DNA from: Fibrobacter succinogenes
GTDB taxonomy: Bacteria; Fibrobacterota; Fibrobacteria; Fibrobacterales; Fibrobacteraceae
NCBI GenBank assembly: GCA_902791475.1
Contig: CADAWC010000005.1
Span: forward strand, 49,632 to 113,631
Direction: 5' to 3'
DNA: 64,000 bases
This document shows positions 57,821-64,000 of this stretch, piece after piece. The notes under the pieces were generated by a model that saw only the letters and a list, made by a program, of their open reading frames with translations, had not been told where the DNA came from and searched no databases. Made by a program: the position numbers and the translations under genes. How positions within the stretch are numbered: the stretch's first letter is position 1; the number at the start of each line of letters is the position of its first letter.

Positions 57821-59530
57821 CTAGAAGGCTTTCTTTGCGGTGCAGAAGAAGCGCACTCGGCTGTATTCCCCATTGGGAGCCTCGATAACTTCTTTGCCCA
57901 AAGCTTGGATAATAGAACCTGCAAAAGAAATTCCATATTTTGGGAAGCGCTGCTCAAAAGTGGCATCCCAATACCAATCACCTTTTACAATATAAGGATC
58001 TCTAGAACGGAGATTCCACTCGGCATCACTTCTGTATCGAAGGGAATGCGAAATACGGAATGTCTTATTTATAAGCCAGTCCGCATTAAAGGCGACAAAG
58101 AACTCAGCCGGATTAACTTCAAAACGTTTTTCATTGCCATCAATGCGTTCAAAACCCGTCAGAGCCGTAAAATTGAGCAGTTCCTTATACCACAGCTTCA
58201 GCCAAAATTCACCAGTAACGCCTTTAATCCAGGAATTGATACGAGCGACATCGCCATGGCGGAATGTATAAATGCCGTCATCAACAAATTCTTCGGTATC
58301 AAATGTTTCGGCACCGTGTTCGGCCCAGAAGCTTCCACGAAGGCCAACGCTAAAAAACTTTGCAAGAGTATCTTCTATGCTGACATAGCCCTGCAACAGG
58401 TTCATGCGACCGCTTGTCGTCAATGAAATCGTATCACCATCAAAATATTCATGAGTATCGGCAATCGGATTCAAATGTGTTCCAGAAATATTCTTGGCAC
58501 CAACTGTAATGTTCATTTTTTCAGGAACAGGCAACTGGTATTCAACGCTATCTTGCACAAGCCAGTCTCTATCATTCACACCGAACATCACATCAAACTT
58601 CAATTGATTCATCGGTTTGAAACGCATTTCAAGGAACGGCCACACAACTCGATCGTTCTCTAGACCTGTATAGACAACACCATCATCATCGACAAAGCGG
58701 AATGCAAGACCAGCGGAAAGCTGAAGCATTCCGCGTTTGCAACTTTCGCCGCAGTTGTAGACAAGCGAGCCATTCACTTCCTTACGTTCGCCGGTTTCCT
58801 TTTTGCGGAAATTTTGATATTCCGCATTTTCGTAGACTAGCGTTGCAGAAAAATTGCCAAAATCAGCACGTGATTCAATACGCGGTTTATACTGTACAGG
58901 GATCCATCTGGAACTTTCTGTAAAGATCCACATGTATTCCATCCCAGCAAGAACGGAAGCATTTATGAATTCGTTTGTATAGCCAAGCCCACCGTACGCA
59001 GAGCTGAACATCGGCCAGTTGTCTCCAAAGAACGAAAAAGGACCATCCACCTGATTCATGCGATAAGATCGCGCTGAATAGAAGCAATAATGGTCATCTT
59101 GGAACAAGCGGAATGTGCCCCAAAAACCATGGAACAATGGTGTGCGCACCCCCACCTCTAAGATAGGAGTTCTATTGATTGGACGATCATTATTGTCCGT
59201 TAAAAAATCTTGATAAATCAAGTCACCAATTTCATTTCCCGTTTTCATCCAAACCGACGGTGTTTCAATGGGATCCCAGCTCGGCAAAATGGACATGCGA
59301 TTAAAAAGCAATCGATAACGAAGCTTACGCGGAGTCCACAATTCACTTTCGGAATGAATACCGCCAGCACCAAGAGCTCGGTCAAAATAGAATGTGGGAG
59401 AACCAATCAAGAAAGTTCCATCGTCGCGGGAAACAACTTCCATGCCTTCCATTTCTGCATCAACAGAAGCCAAAACACAAGTTGCAGAAACGGCCAAAGT
59501 AGCAAATATTTTATTTAAAAAGGAGTTCAT
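57821..59530 (-). CDS. Large outer-membrane barrel protein, unknown
   Basis: 569 residues. Signal peptide MNSFLNKIFATLAVSATCVLA. The rest is a long series of aromatic-edged strands (F-R-L-F-Q-D-D-H-Y-C-F-Y, F-S-A-T-L-V-Y-E-N-A-E-Y, L-K-F-D-V-M-F-G-V-N-D-R-D-W), with a terminal R-V-R-F-F-C-T-A-K-K-A-F ending in F, the usual outer-membrane insertion signal. Family not recognised. The ATG at 59530 overlaps the upstream stop (TAATG), so it is translated with the small barrel gene before it; the pair may act together. Probable porin-like or glycan-related surface barrel. Confidence 0.72.
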   Translation of the reverse strand: MNSFLNKIFATLAVSATCVLASVDAEMEGMEVVSRDDGTFLIGSPTFYFDRALGAGGIHSESELWTPRKLRYRLLFNRMSILPSWDPIETPSVWMKTGNEIGDLIYQDFLTDNNDRPINRTPILEVGVRTPLFHGFWGTFRLFQDDHYCFYSARSYRMNQVDGPFSFFGDNWPMFSSAYGGLGYTNEFINASVLAGMEYMWIFTESSRWIPVQYKPRIESRADFGNFSATLVYENAEYQNFRKKETGERKEVNGSLVYNCGESCKRGMLQLSAGLAFRFVDDDGVVYTGLENDRVVWPFLEMRFKPMNQLKFDVMFGVNDRDWLVQDSVEYQLPVPEKMNITVGAKNISGTHLNPIADTHEYFDGDTISLTTSGRMNLLQGYVSIEDTLAKFFSVGLRGSFWAEHGAETFDTEEFVDDGIYTFRHGDVARINSWIKGVTGEFWLKLWYKELLNFTALTGFERIDGNEKRFEVNPAEFFVAFNADWLINKTFRISHSLRYRSDAEWNLRSRDPYIVKGDWYWDATFEQRFPKYGISFAGSIIQALGKEVIEAPNGEYSRVRFFCTAKKAF

Positions 59531-60132
59531 TACCAAATACTCCTTTCTACACTAATTCCAGCAGACAACATATTAGAACTTTTCGGAAGCGTCCAAAGAT
59601 GTTCCCACATGATATGGAAACCAGCGCTATATTTTTCATACTTAAACACGGGTAAACTAATTCTTGCATACCATCCAAATTCTGTTTCGTTGCTCGCTAA
59701 AGTTCCACCTTTTTTATTCCAATCAAAATTTTCAACATCAGCTCGAGTCCAATCACAAGTGAAGCCGCCACCGAGAGCCACAGGATGTATCACCGGCCAC
59801 TTCCACTCTATGCCAACGCGTCCCATAAACTGATGAACTCCATCATAGTCAATCTTAGCATTAGGTTTGAAATACGCATATTGGAACATCACGATTCCAT
59901 CAACGTTTTTCCAATAGGTGTAGCGGACGCCAACGCCACCATACAACGTATTTTTGACAGCATCCATCAAATCACCCATCGGGTAGATTTCGCCACCTTC
60001 AATGAACACGGACAAATGCGAGAACGAGATATCGTTTGCAACAGCCGCAGAGTCGTTTCTAAACGCAAGCGGATCTTCGGCGTGCAAAAGCGAAACCAGA
60101 CTTAGAGCTAGGATCGTAATGAGTTTTTTCAT
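59530..60132 (-). CDS. Small outer-membrane barrel protein
   Basis: 200 residues. Signal peptide MKKLITILALSLVSLLHA. The mature protein is beta-rich (S-V-F-I-E-G-G-E-I-Y-P-M-G, V-G-V-R-Y-T-Y-W, S-A-G-I-S-V-E-R-S-I-W with aromatic end), like OmpA/OmpX-size barrels. Its ATG overlaps the rsmB stop (ATGA) and its stop overlaps the ATG of the large barrel gene, so fmt, rsmB and two barrel genes form one tight unit. Function unknown. Confidence 0.7.
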   Translation of the reverse strand: MKKLITILALSLVSLLHAEDPLAFRNDSAAVANDISFSHLSVFIEGGEIYPMGDLMDAVKNTLYGGVGVRYTYWKNVDGIVMFQYAYFKPNAKIDYDGVHQFMGRVGIEWKWPVIHPVALGGGFTCDWTRADVENFDWNKKGGTLASNETEFGWYARISLPVFKYEKYSAGFHIMWEHLWTLPKSSNMLSAGISVERSIW

Positions 60133-61409
60133 TTTTTGTATTCCAAAGCTTGTGCGAAAAAGCCGTCGAGGCGGGAATCCTTGAGGCCAGGCAAAACGGG
60201 TTCGCCAACTTTCACAAATTCAGGATGAGCCTTGACGAAGCGTGCGATGACTCGCGTTGTTTCCGTCGGATCGGGGCTGCATGTGGCATACACGAGGCGC
60301 CCGCCAGGAGCGAGTGCGGCAGATGCATTTTCGAGAATCTTGAACTGGAGTTCGGCAACTTCGTTGATGGATTCCGGAGTCATGCGGTAGACGGATTCCG
60401 GACGGCGAGCGATCACACCCATGTTGCTACACGGGACATCGAGAAGGATGCGGTCGAACTTAGACGAGAGACGAGAGACGAGAGACGAGAGAGGATAATG
60501 CTGCGGGGAGGTCGCGGAATCTTGAGCAGGCACAAGGTCGATGACCTCGGTCTTGATATTTGTAAGACCGAGGCGGTTCATCAGGTCCTGCATTTTTTCA
60601 AGGCGCGAGGCGGACGAATCGCTCGCGAGAATTTCGAGCGAGCTATCCATTTCGGCCATGAGAGCGGTCTTGCCGCCGGGGGCGGCGCAAGCGTCCCAGA
60701 CTTTCAAGCCGGGTTTCAAGTCGAGGAGTTTCACGACTTCGAATGCAGACGGATTCTGGAACGAGAATTCACCTTTCACAAATTCCGGAAGTGCAAGCAA
60801 GAGCTTCACGCCCACGTCGCGCTGGATTTCAATAAAGCGGTCGTAGAGAATCGAGGCGCCCGTAATGCCGATTTTTTCGGCAAGCACCGGAGCGCTCGTC
60901 TTTTGCAAGTTCACGCGAATCCATTCAGTTGGGCGCTCCAGCGTCGCCTTCGCCAAAGCTTCGGCGCGGTCGCCACCGTACACATCGAACCAACGACGCA
61001 CAAGCCATTCGGGAACGGAATTCTCGACACTCACGCGGCGAACGCGCTGCGGTGGAAGCGCAGGCTCGCCTTGACGGCGAGCAGTGCGAAGCACCGCGTT
61101 CACAAGCCGCGCAGTACTCTCGCCGAGATTTGCAGACTTTGCAAGTTCCACGCTATCATTGATTGCAGCGTAATCCGGCACGTCCATAAAGAACATCTGG
61201 AAGAGGCCCATTTCAAGAATCACGCGGGCTTCGAGCGACGGCAATTTTTTCGTGAGCGACTTGACAAAATATTCAAGGTACAAGTGCCTGCGGCAAACGC
61301 CAAGCGCAAGTTCCATCGCAAATGGAGAAAGTCCGCTTTCCTTGATGAACGAGCCTTCTTTTAGCCAAAGCAAAAGGACTCGAAAGGCTTCTTCACGTTC
61401 CGTTAGCAA
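60129..61409 (-). CDS. rsmB: 16S rRNA (cytosine-967-C5)-methyltransferase RsmB
   Basis: 426 residues. N-terminal NusB-like RNA-binding domain (about 1-140: R-E-E-A-F-R-V-L-L, V-E-L-A-K-S-A-N-L-G-E-S-T-A-R-L-V-N-A-V-L-R), C-terminal methyltransferase with D-A-C-A-A-P-G-G-K-T (SAM), L-L-D-V-P-C-S-N (motif IV) and Y-A-T-C-S-P-D-P-T-E (motif VI, catalytic C). It makes m5C967 in the 16S rRNA. Between the third SAM strand and F-D-R-I-L-L-D lies an extra ~20 residues encoded partly by perfect 7-bp repeats at 60462-60489. The start overlaps the fmt end by 7 nt. Confidence 0.94.
   Translation of the reverse strand: MLTEREEAFRVLLLWLKEGSFIKESGLSPFAMELALGVCRRHLYLEYFVKSLTKKLPSLEARVILEMGLFQMFFMDVPDYAAINDSVELAKSANLGESTARLVNAVLRTARRQGEPALPPQRVRRVSVENSVPEWLVRRWFDVYGGDRAEALAKATLERPTEWIRVNLQKTSAPVLAEKIGITGASILYDRFIEIQRDVGVKLLLALPEFVKGEFSFQNPSAFEVVKLLDLKPGLKVWDACAAPGGKTALMAEMDSSLEILASDSSASRLEKMQDLMNRLGLTNIKTEVIDLVPAQDSATSPQHYPLSSLVSRLSSKFDRILLDVPCSNMGVIARRPESVYRMTPESINEVAELQFKILENASAALAPGGRLVYATCSPDPTETTRVIARFVKAHPEFVKVGEPVLPGLKDSRLDGFFAQALEYKK
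60462..60489. repeat. Four perfect AGACGAG heptads inside rsmB
   Basis: AGACGAG repeated four times without change, flanked by a partial TTAG and AGAGG. The unit is the same as in the intergenic elements at 49336 and 56450. It encodes L-S-S-L-V-S-R-L-S-S-K on the minus strand; three heptads equal 21 nt, seven codons. Confidence 0.9.
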
Positions 61410-62326
61410 AACTGTAACCTCTCGCGCTTTTGAATGCCACGCATAAAGTCAGCCACAGGCATCGGCTTTTTGCCTTCGGCCTGTATTACAATCACTTCGA
61501 GAACGCCATCACCTGTGCCGACAAAGAATCGGTTATCCTTGAATTCAACAACGCCCGGAGCAAGCTTCGGACCGTTTTCGGGAGTATCCGTCTGGCGCAA
61601 GTACACCATGCGGCCACCGAGCTTTCCATAGCCACCCGGCCACGGATTGAACGCACGGATGCGATCGTGAATCGTGCGTGCCGGCAAATTGAAGTCAATC
61701 AAGCCTTCTTCTTTCTTGATTTTCGGAGCGCCACTTGCCTGTGCGTGGTCTTGCGTCAAATCCTTTTCGCAACCGTTCTTGAGCTGGTTCAAGGCATCGT
61801 CCAAGGCATCGCAGCCCGGAGCGACCATTTTATCGAGCAAGCTTGCGGTTGTGTCCTGATGGTCAATCACAACCGTGCGCTGTGCAAGAATCGGACCATG
61901 GTCCATCTTTTCGTCCAGGCGGAAAACAGTCACGCCAGTTTCTTTGAGGCCATCGGCAATGGCACGCTGCACCGGAGCAGCGCCGCGGTACTTCGGGAGC
62001 AAACTACCGTGAACGTTCACGGCACCAAACTTCGTGATGCCCAAAATATTCTTGGGCAAGATGGAATACGCCACAACGACATAAAGGTCGGCATCGTACT
62101 TGCGGAGGTCTGCTTCGAATTCAGGAGATTTCAAGTCAGTCGGCTGCAAGACCGGCAAATTGTGCTTGAGCGCAGCCTCTTTCACAGGCGGAGGTGTAAG
62201 CACGCGGCCACGGCCTGCCGGGCGATCGGGCTGAGTGACAACAGCTAAAACTTCGTTATCGGAAGCAACGAGGTGCTCCAAGAATTGAGCCGCAAACGCG
62301 GGCGTTCCCATAAATACAATTTTCAT
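61403..62326 (-). CDS. fmt: Methionyl-tRNA formyltransferase
   Basis: 307 residues, full length. N-terminal formyltransferase fold: V-F-M-G-T-P-A-F-A, V-V-T-Q-P-D-R-P-A-G-R-G, and N-V-H-G-S-L-L-P-K-Y-R-G-A-A-P-V-Q-R-A-I with catalytic N-x-H; the C-terminal OB domain follows (I-R-A-F-N-P-W-P-G-G). It formylates initiator methionyl-tRNA. First gene of the fmt-rsmB-barrel unit, as in many bacteria where fmt and rsmB are neighbours. TATATTTT lies 5 nt before the ATG. Confidence 0.96.
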   Translation of the reverse strand: MKIVFMGTPAFAAQFLEHLVASDNEVLAVVTQPDRPAGRGRVLTPPPVKEAALKHNLPVLQPTDLKSPEFEADLRKYDADLYVVVAYSILPKNILGITKFGAVNVHGSLLPKYRGAAPVQRAIADGLKETGVTVFRLDEKMDHGPILAQRTVVIDHQDTTASLLDKMVAPGCDALDDALNQLKNGCEKDLTQDHAQASGAPKIKKEEGLIDFNLPARTIHDRIRAFNPWPGGYGKLGGRMVYLRQTDTPENGPKLAPGVVEFKDNRFFVGTGDGVLEVIVIQAEGKKPMPVADFMRGIQKRERLQFC

Positions 62327-62331
62327 ACCGC

Positions 62332-62469
62332 AAAATATAGCTATTGAGAGGTGTTATGAGTTTTGAGTTACTAGTTACTAGTAATATTTAAATACGAAAA
62401 ACACTAGTAACTACTAACTATTAACTAGTAACTTCAATATACCAATCAAGTTTCAAAAAGCTATCTTTG
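62332..62469. repeat. Inverted heptad array between divergent promoters
   Basis: The minus box TATATTTT (62332-62339, for fmt) and plus box TATCTTTG (62462-62469, for lrgA) flank a heptad array: GTTATGA, GTTTTGA, GTTACTA, GTTACTA at 62353-62380, and ACTAGTA, ACTACTA, ACTATTA, ACTAGTA at 62403-62430. Both promoters predict leaderless mRNAs. Confidence 0.75.
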
Positions 62470-62474
62470 GCCGC

Positions 62475-62831
62475 ATGCGAGTATTATTACAATTAGCCCT
62501 GATTTTGGGGATTTGCTACGCAGGCGACCTCATTCATGATTACACAGGCATTCCCGTCCCCGGCAACATTCTCGGAATGCTCATCCTGCTCTTGTTACTT
62601 TGCCTAAAAATCGTGAAACTCGACCAGATTCGCGAAGTGAGCGATTTCTTCTTGAAACGCCTTTCGTTCTTCTTCTTGCCGCCAGCAATCGGGCTTATGC
62701 TCGTCGGTGACGATGTCAAAAGCCAGTGGCCCCTATTGCTGTTCCTCTGCATCGTGATTACAATCGTGACCATGGTAACGACCGGCTGGACCGTTCAACT
62801 TTTAAGCAAAAAATCCAAAGACAAAAATTGA
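62475..62831 (+). CDS. lrgA: LrgA/CidA family membrane protein
   Basis: 118 residues with four membrane helices. The motif P-V-P-G-N-I-L-G-M-L and the later F-F-L-P-P-A-I-G-L-M are typical of the LrgA/CidA family, holin-like proteins involved in control of murein hydrolases and, in some bacteria, in pyruvate export together with LrgB. TATCTTTG ends 5 nt before the ATG. It is followed after 12 nt by lrgB. The end is charged (S-K-K-S-K-D-K-N), facing the cytosol. Confidence 0.9.
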   Translation: MRVLLQLALILGICYAGDLIHDYTGIPVPGNILGMLILLLLLCLKIVKLDQIREVSDFFLKRLSFFFLPPAIGLMLVGDDVKSQWPLLLFLCIVITIVTMVTTGWTVQLLSKKSKDKN

Positions 62832-62843
62832 TTTTTACGCGCT

Positions 62844-63512
62844 ATGTTTGGAATTATTCTTACTATCATCGCTTTTGAGCTTGGCGTCACCATCCACAAC
62901 AAGTGGCGTAATCCGCTCCTCAATCCAATCCTCATCGCCACCATTCTCATCATCGGATTTTTGACCGTCACGGGAATCAAATACGAAACATACAAAGTAG
63001 GTGGTGATTACATTTCGTTCTTCCTTGGACCTGTAACGGTACTGCTCGCCGTGCCGCTGTACAGACACATTCAAGCACTCAAAAACAACTGGCTCCCGAT
63101 TTTAACAGGGATTCTCGTGGGCTGCATCACAAGCATTGCCTGCGTAATCGCTTGCGCCAAGATTTTCAACATCAGCAAGACTCTGATGCTTTCGCTCATT
63201 CCTAAGTCCATCACTATTCCGATGGGTTCTGTGGTATCCGAGCAGATTGGCGGTATTCCGTCAATCACGATTGTGGCAATAGTCATTACGGGAATTACAG
63301 GCGCCGTGACAGCACCGCTCGTTTGCAGATTTTTCCGCATCGGGAATCCGGTTGCACAAGGCGTTGCCATTGGAACGGCGAGCCACGCACTTGGAACGAC
63401 AAAGGCGATGGAAATTGGAGAAGTTCAGGGCGCGATGAGCAGCTTGTCCATTGGCGTCGCAGGCGTGATAACCGTATTCGTGACACCTGTATTGTTGAAT
63501 GTGTTCGGGTAA
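62844..63512 (+). CDS. lrgB: LrgB family membrane protein
   Basis: 222 residues, six to seven membrane helices. N-P-L-L-N-P-I-L-I-A-T at the start, F-L-G-P-V-T-V-L-L-A-V-P-L-Y, and the signature P-K-S-I-T-I-P-M-G ... G-T-A-S-H-A-L-G-T-T-K-A near the C-terminus define LrgB/YohK. It partners LrgA in the inner membrane. Start ATG 12 nt after the lrgA stop, without an obvious ribosome site. No lytSR-type two-component genes are in the window. Confidence 0.93.
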   Translation: MFGIILTIIAFELGVTIHNKWRNPLLNPILIATILIIGFLTVTGIKYETYKVGGDYISFFLGPVTVLLAVPLYRHIQALKNNWLPILTGILVGCITSIACVIACAKIFNISKTLMLSLIPKSITIPMGSVVSEQIGGIPSITIVAIVITGITGAVTAPLVCRFFRIGNPVAQGVAIGTASHALGTTKAMEIGEVQGAMSSLSIGVAGVITVFVTPVLLNVFG

Positions 63513-63567
63513 AATAAGAATGACGATGCCGTTCTCAACAAAAGTATAGGAAGTGCGGGGAGGTAAA

Positions 63568-64000
63568 TTATTTCCAATGAATCATCGCATGTATATGCAA
63601 ATCGTCCGTTTCAAATGAACCTTGATTATGCCATGTGCAATCATAACTAGATTCTGAATCACACTCTTCTGCTACAGAAAATGTGTATTTGCCATTCAGT
63701 AAATTATTCCCATATACAGTTTTTTTATTGCAAGAAAATAAATCCATGCGGCAATCCTTCATTACGTTTACATCGACGGAATCGCCCCGTACAGTAAATG
63801 AATGGATTATCCCAGATAAGTCAATGTCATATTTTTTTTCGATATTATTCTTGTCGAAAAGGGAAAAACGTACGTGTTCGTCAGAATCTGGGGTTAAGTT
63901 AATATCTGCATTTACGCTAGGCTTGTTAAAATCACGACCTTTCTGAACAATAATAGTTTTCTCGTTATTAATGAATTTGTATTCATAATTACCACAAGCA
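63568..64000 (-). CDS. Probable lipoprotein, 5' end cut by window edge
   Basis: The frame is open to the right edge. The first complete codons read A-C-G-N-Y-E-Y, so the window ends just at a lipobox-like A-C; the signal peptide lies outside. The 143 visible residues include a beta-rich body (F-I-N-N-E-K-T-I-I-V-Q-K-G-R-D, H-V-R-F-S-L-F-D-K), two cysteine pairs (C-R-M...S-C-N and E-E-C...D-C-T-W-H) and end M-I-H-W-K. No family recognised. Convergent with lrgB, 55 nt apart, without a clear terminator. Confidence 0.65.
   Translation of the reverse strand, partial: ACGNYEYKFINNEKTIIVQKGRDFNKPSVNADINLTPDSDEHVRFSLFDKNNIEKKYDIDLSGIIHSFTVRGDSVDVNVMKDCRMDLFSCNKKTVYGNNLLNGKYTFSVAEECDSESSYDCTWHNQGSFETDDLHIHAMIHWK

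Overview
The window looks like chromosomal DNA of a Fibrobacter species (phylum Fibrobacterota, anaerobic gut fibre degraders). Markers are a lipoprotein ending in the Fibrobacter succinogenes major paralogous (FISUMP, TIGR02145) domain, a regulator of the F. succinogenes TIGR02147/DUF4423 paralogous family, a secreted GH30 xylanase-type enzyme with a C-terminal sorting-like tail, many lipoproteins and outer-membrane barrel proteins, and promoter elements resembling the TAnnTTTG element of the related Bacteroidota. No phage, insertion sequence, plasmid, rRNA or CRISPR is visible.

Layout. 1-4.9 kb: a partial lipoprotein, DUF4416, a metzincin-type lipoprotein and comEC. 4.9-7.6 kb: hisN-hisC and an outer-membrane protein. 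7.7-14.9 kb: clpB, a small lipoprotein, hisF-tldD, thioredoxin and a NOL1/NOP2 RNA methyltransferase. 15.3-20.4 kb: tRNA-Gln, a TIGR02147 regulator coupled to a lipoprotein, a degenerate alpha/beta hydrolase and a two-gene unit of unknown role. 20.4-25.3 kb: envelope genes (lpxH, a lipoprotein, lnt), rsmI and a second hydrolase-like gene without the catalytic serine. 25.6-34.7 kb: mainly Fibrobacter-specific envelope proteins, including a 16-repeat MORN/YwqK lipoprotein, an AraC regulator and a DUF3943 barrel. 34.8-40.7 kb: exopolysaccharide sugar-nucleotide and sugar-transferase genes, nadC and hom. 41-45.4 kb: the GH30 enzyme and the collagen-like FISUMP lipoprotein. 46-49.3 kb: gpsA, plsY, der. 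49.6-57.8 kb: aroE, an aroK-aroB fusion, an epimerase, a lipocalin-like exported protein, a eukaryotic-type hisA, a glycosyltransferase and mutY. 57.8-62.3 kb: two outer-membrane proteins, rsmB and fmt. 62.5-63.5 kb: lrgA-lrgB, then another partial lipoprotein.

The most unusual content is between and inside the genes. At least 15 intergenic gaps hold arrays of degenerate 7-bp units, often as two inverted arms, kept in strict 7-nt register (17 units at 401-519) and often supplying the stop codons of flanking genes. A perfect 4-unit array lies inside rsmB. Separately, palindromic repeat elements of the kind seen in gaps occur in frame inside comEC and twice inside mutY, at places where these proteins appear longer than their families. 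Intergenic repeats seem to spread and to be tolerated inside conserved genes, somewhat like Rickettsia palindromic elements and cyanobacterial heptanucleotide STRRs. A third pattern is a TAnnTTTR box only 4-6 nt before many start codons, which predicts leaderless mRNAs.
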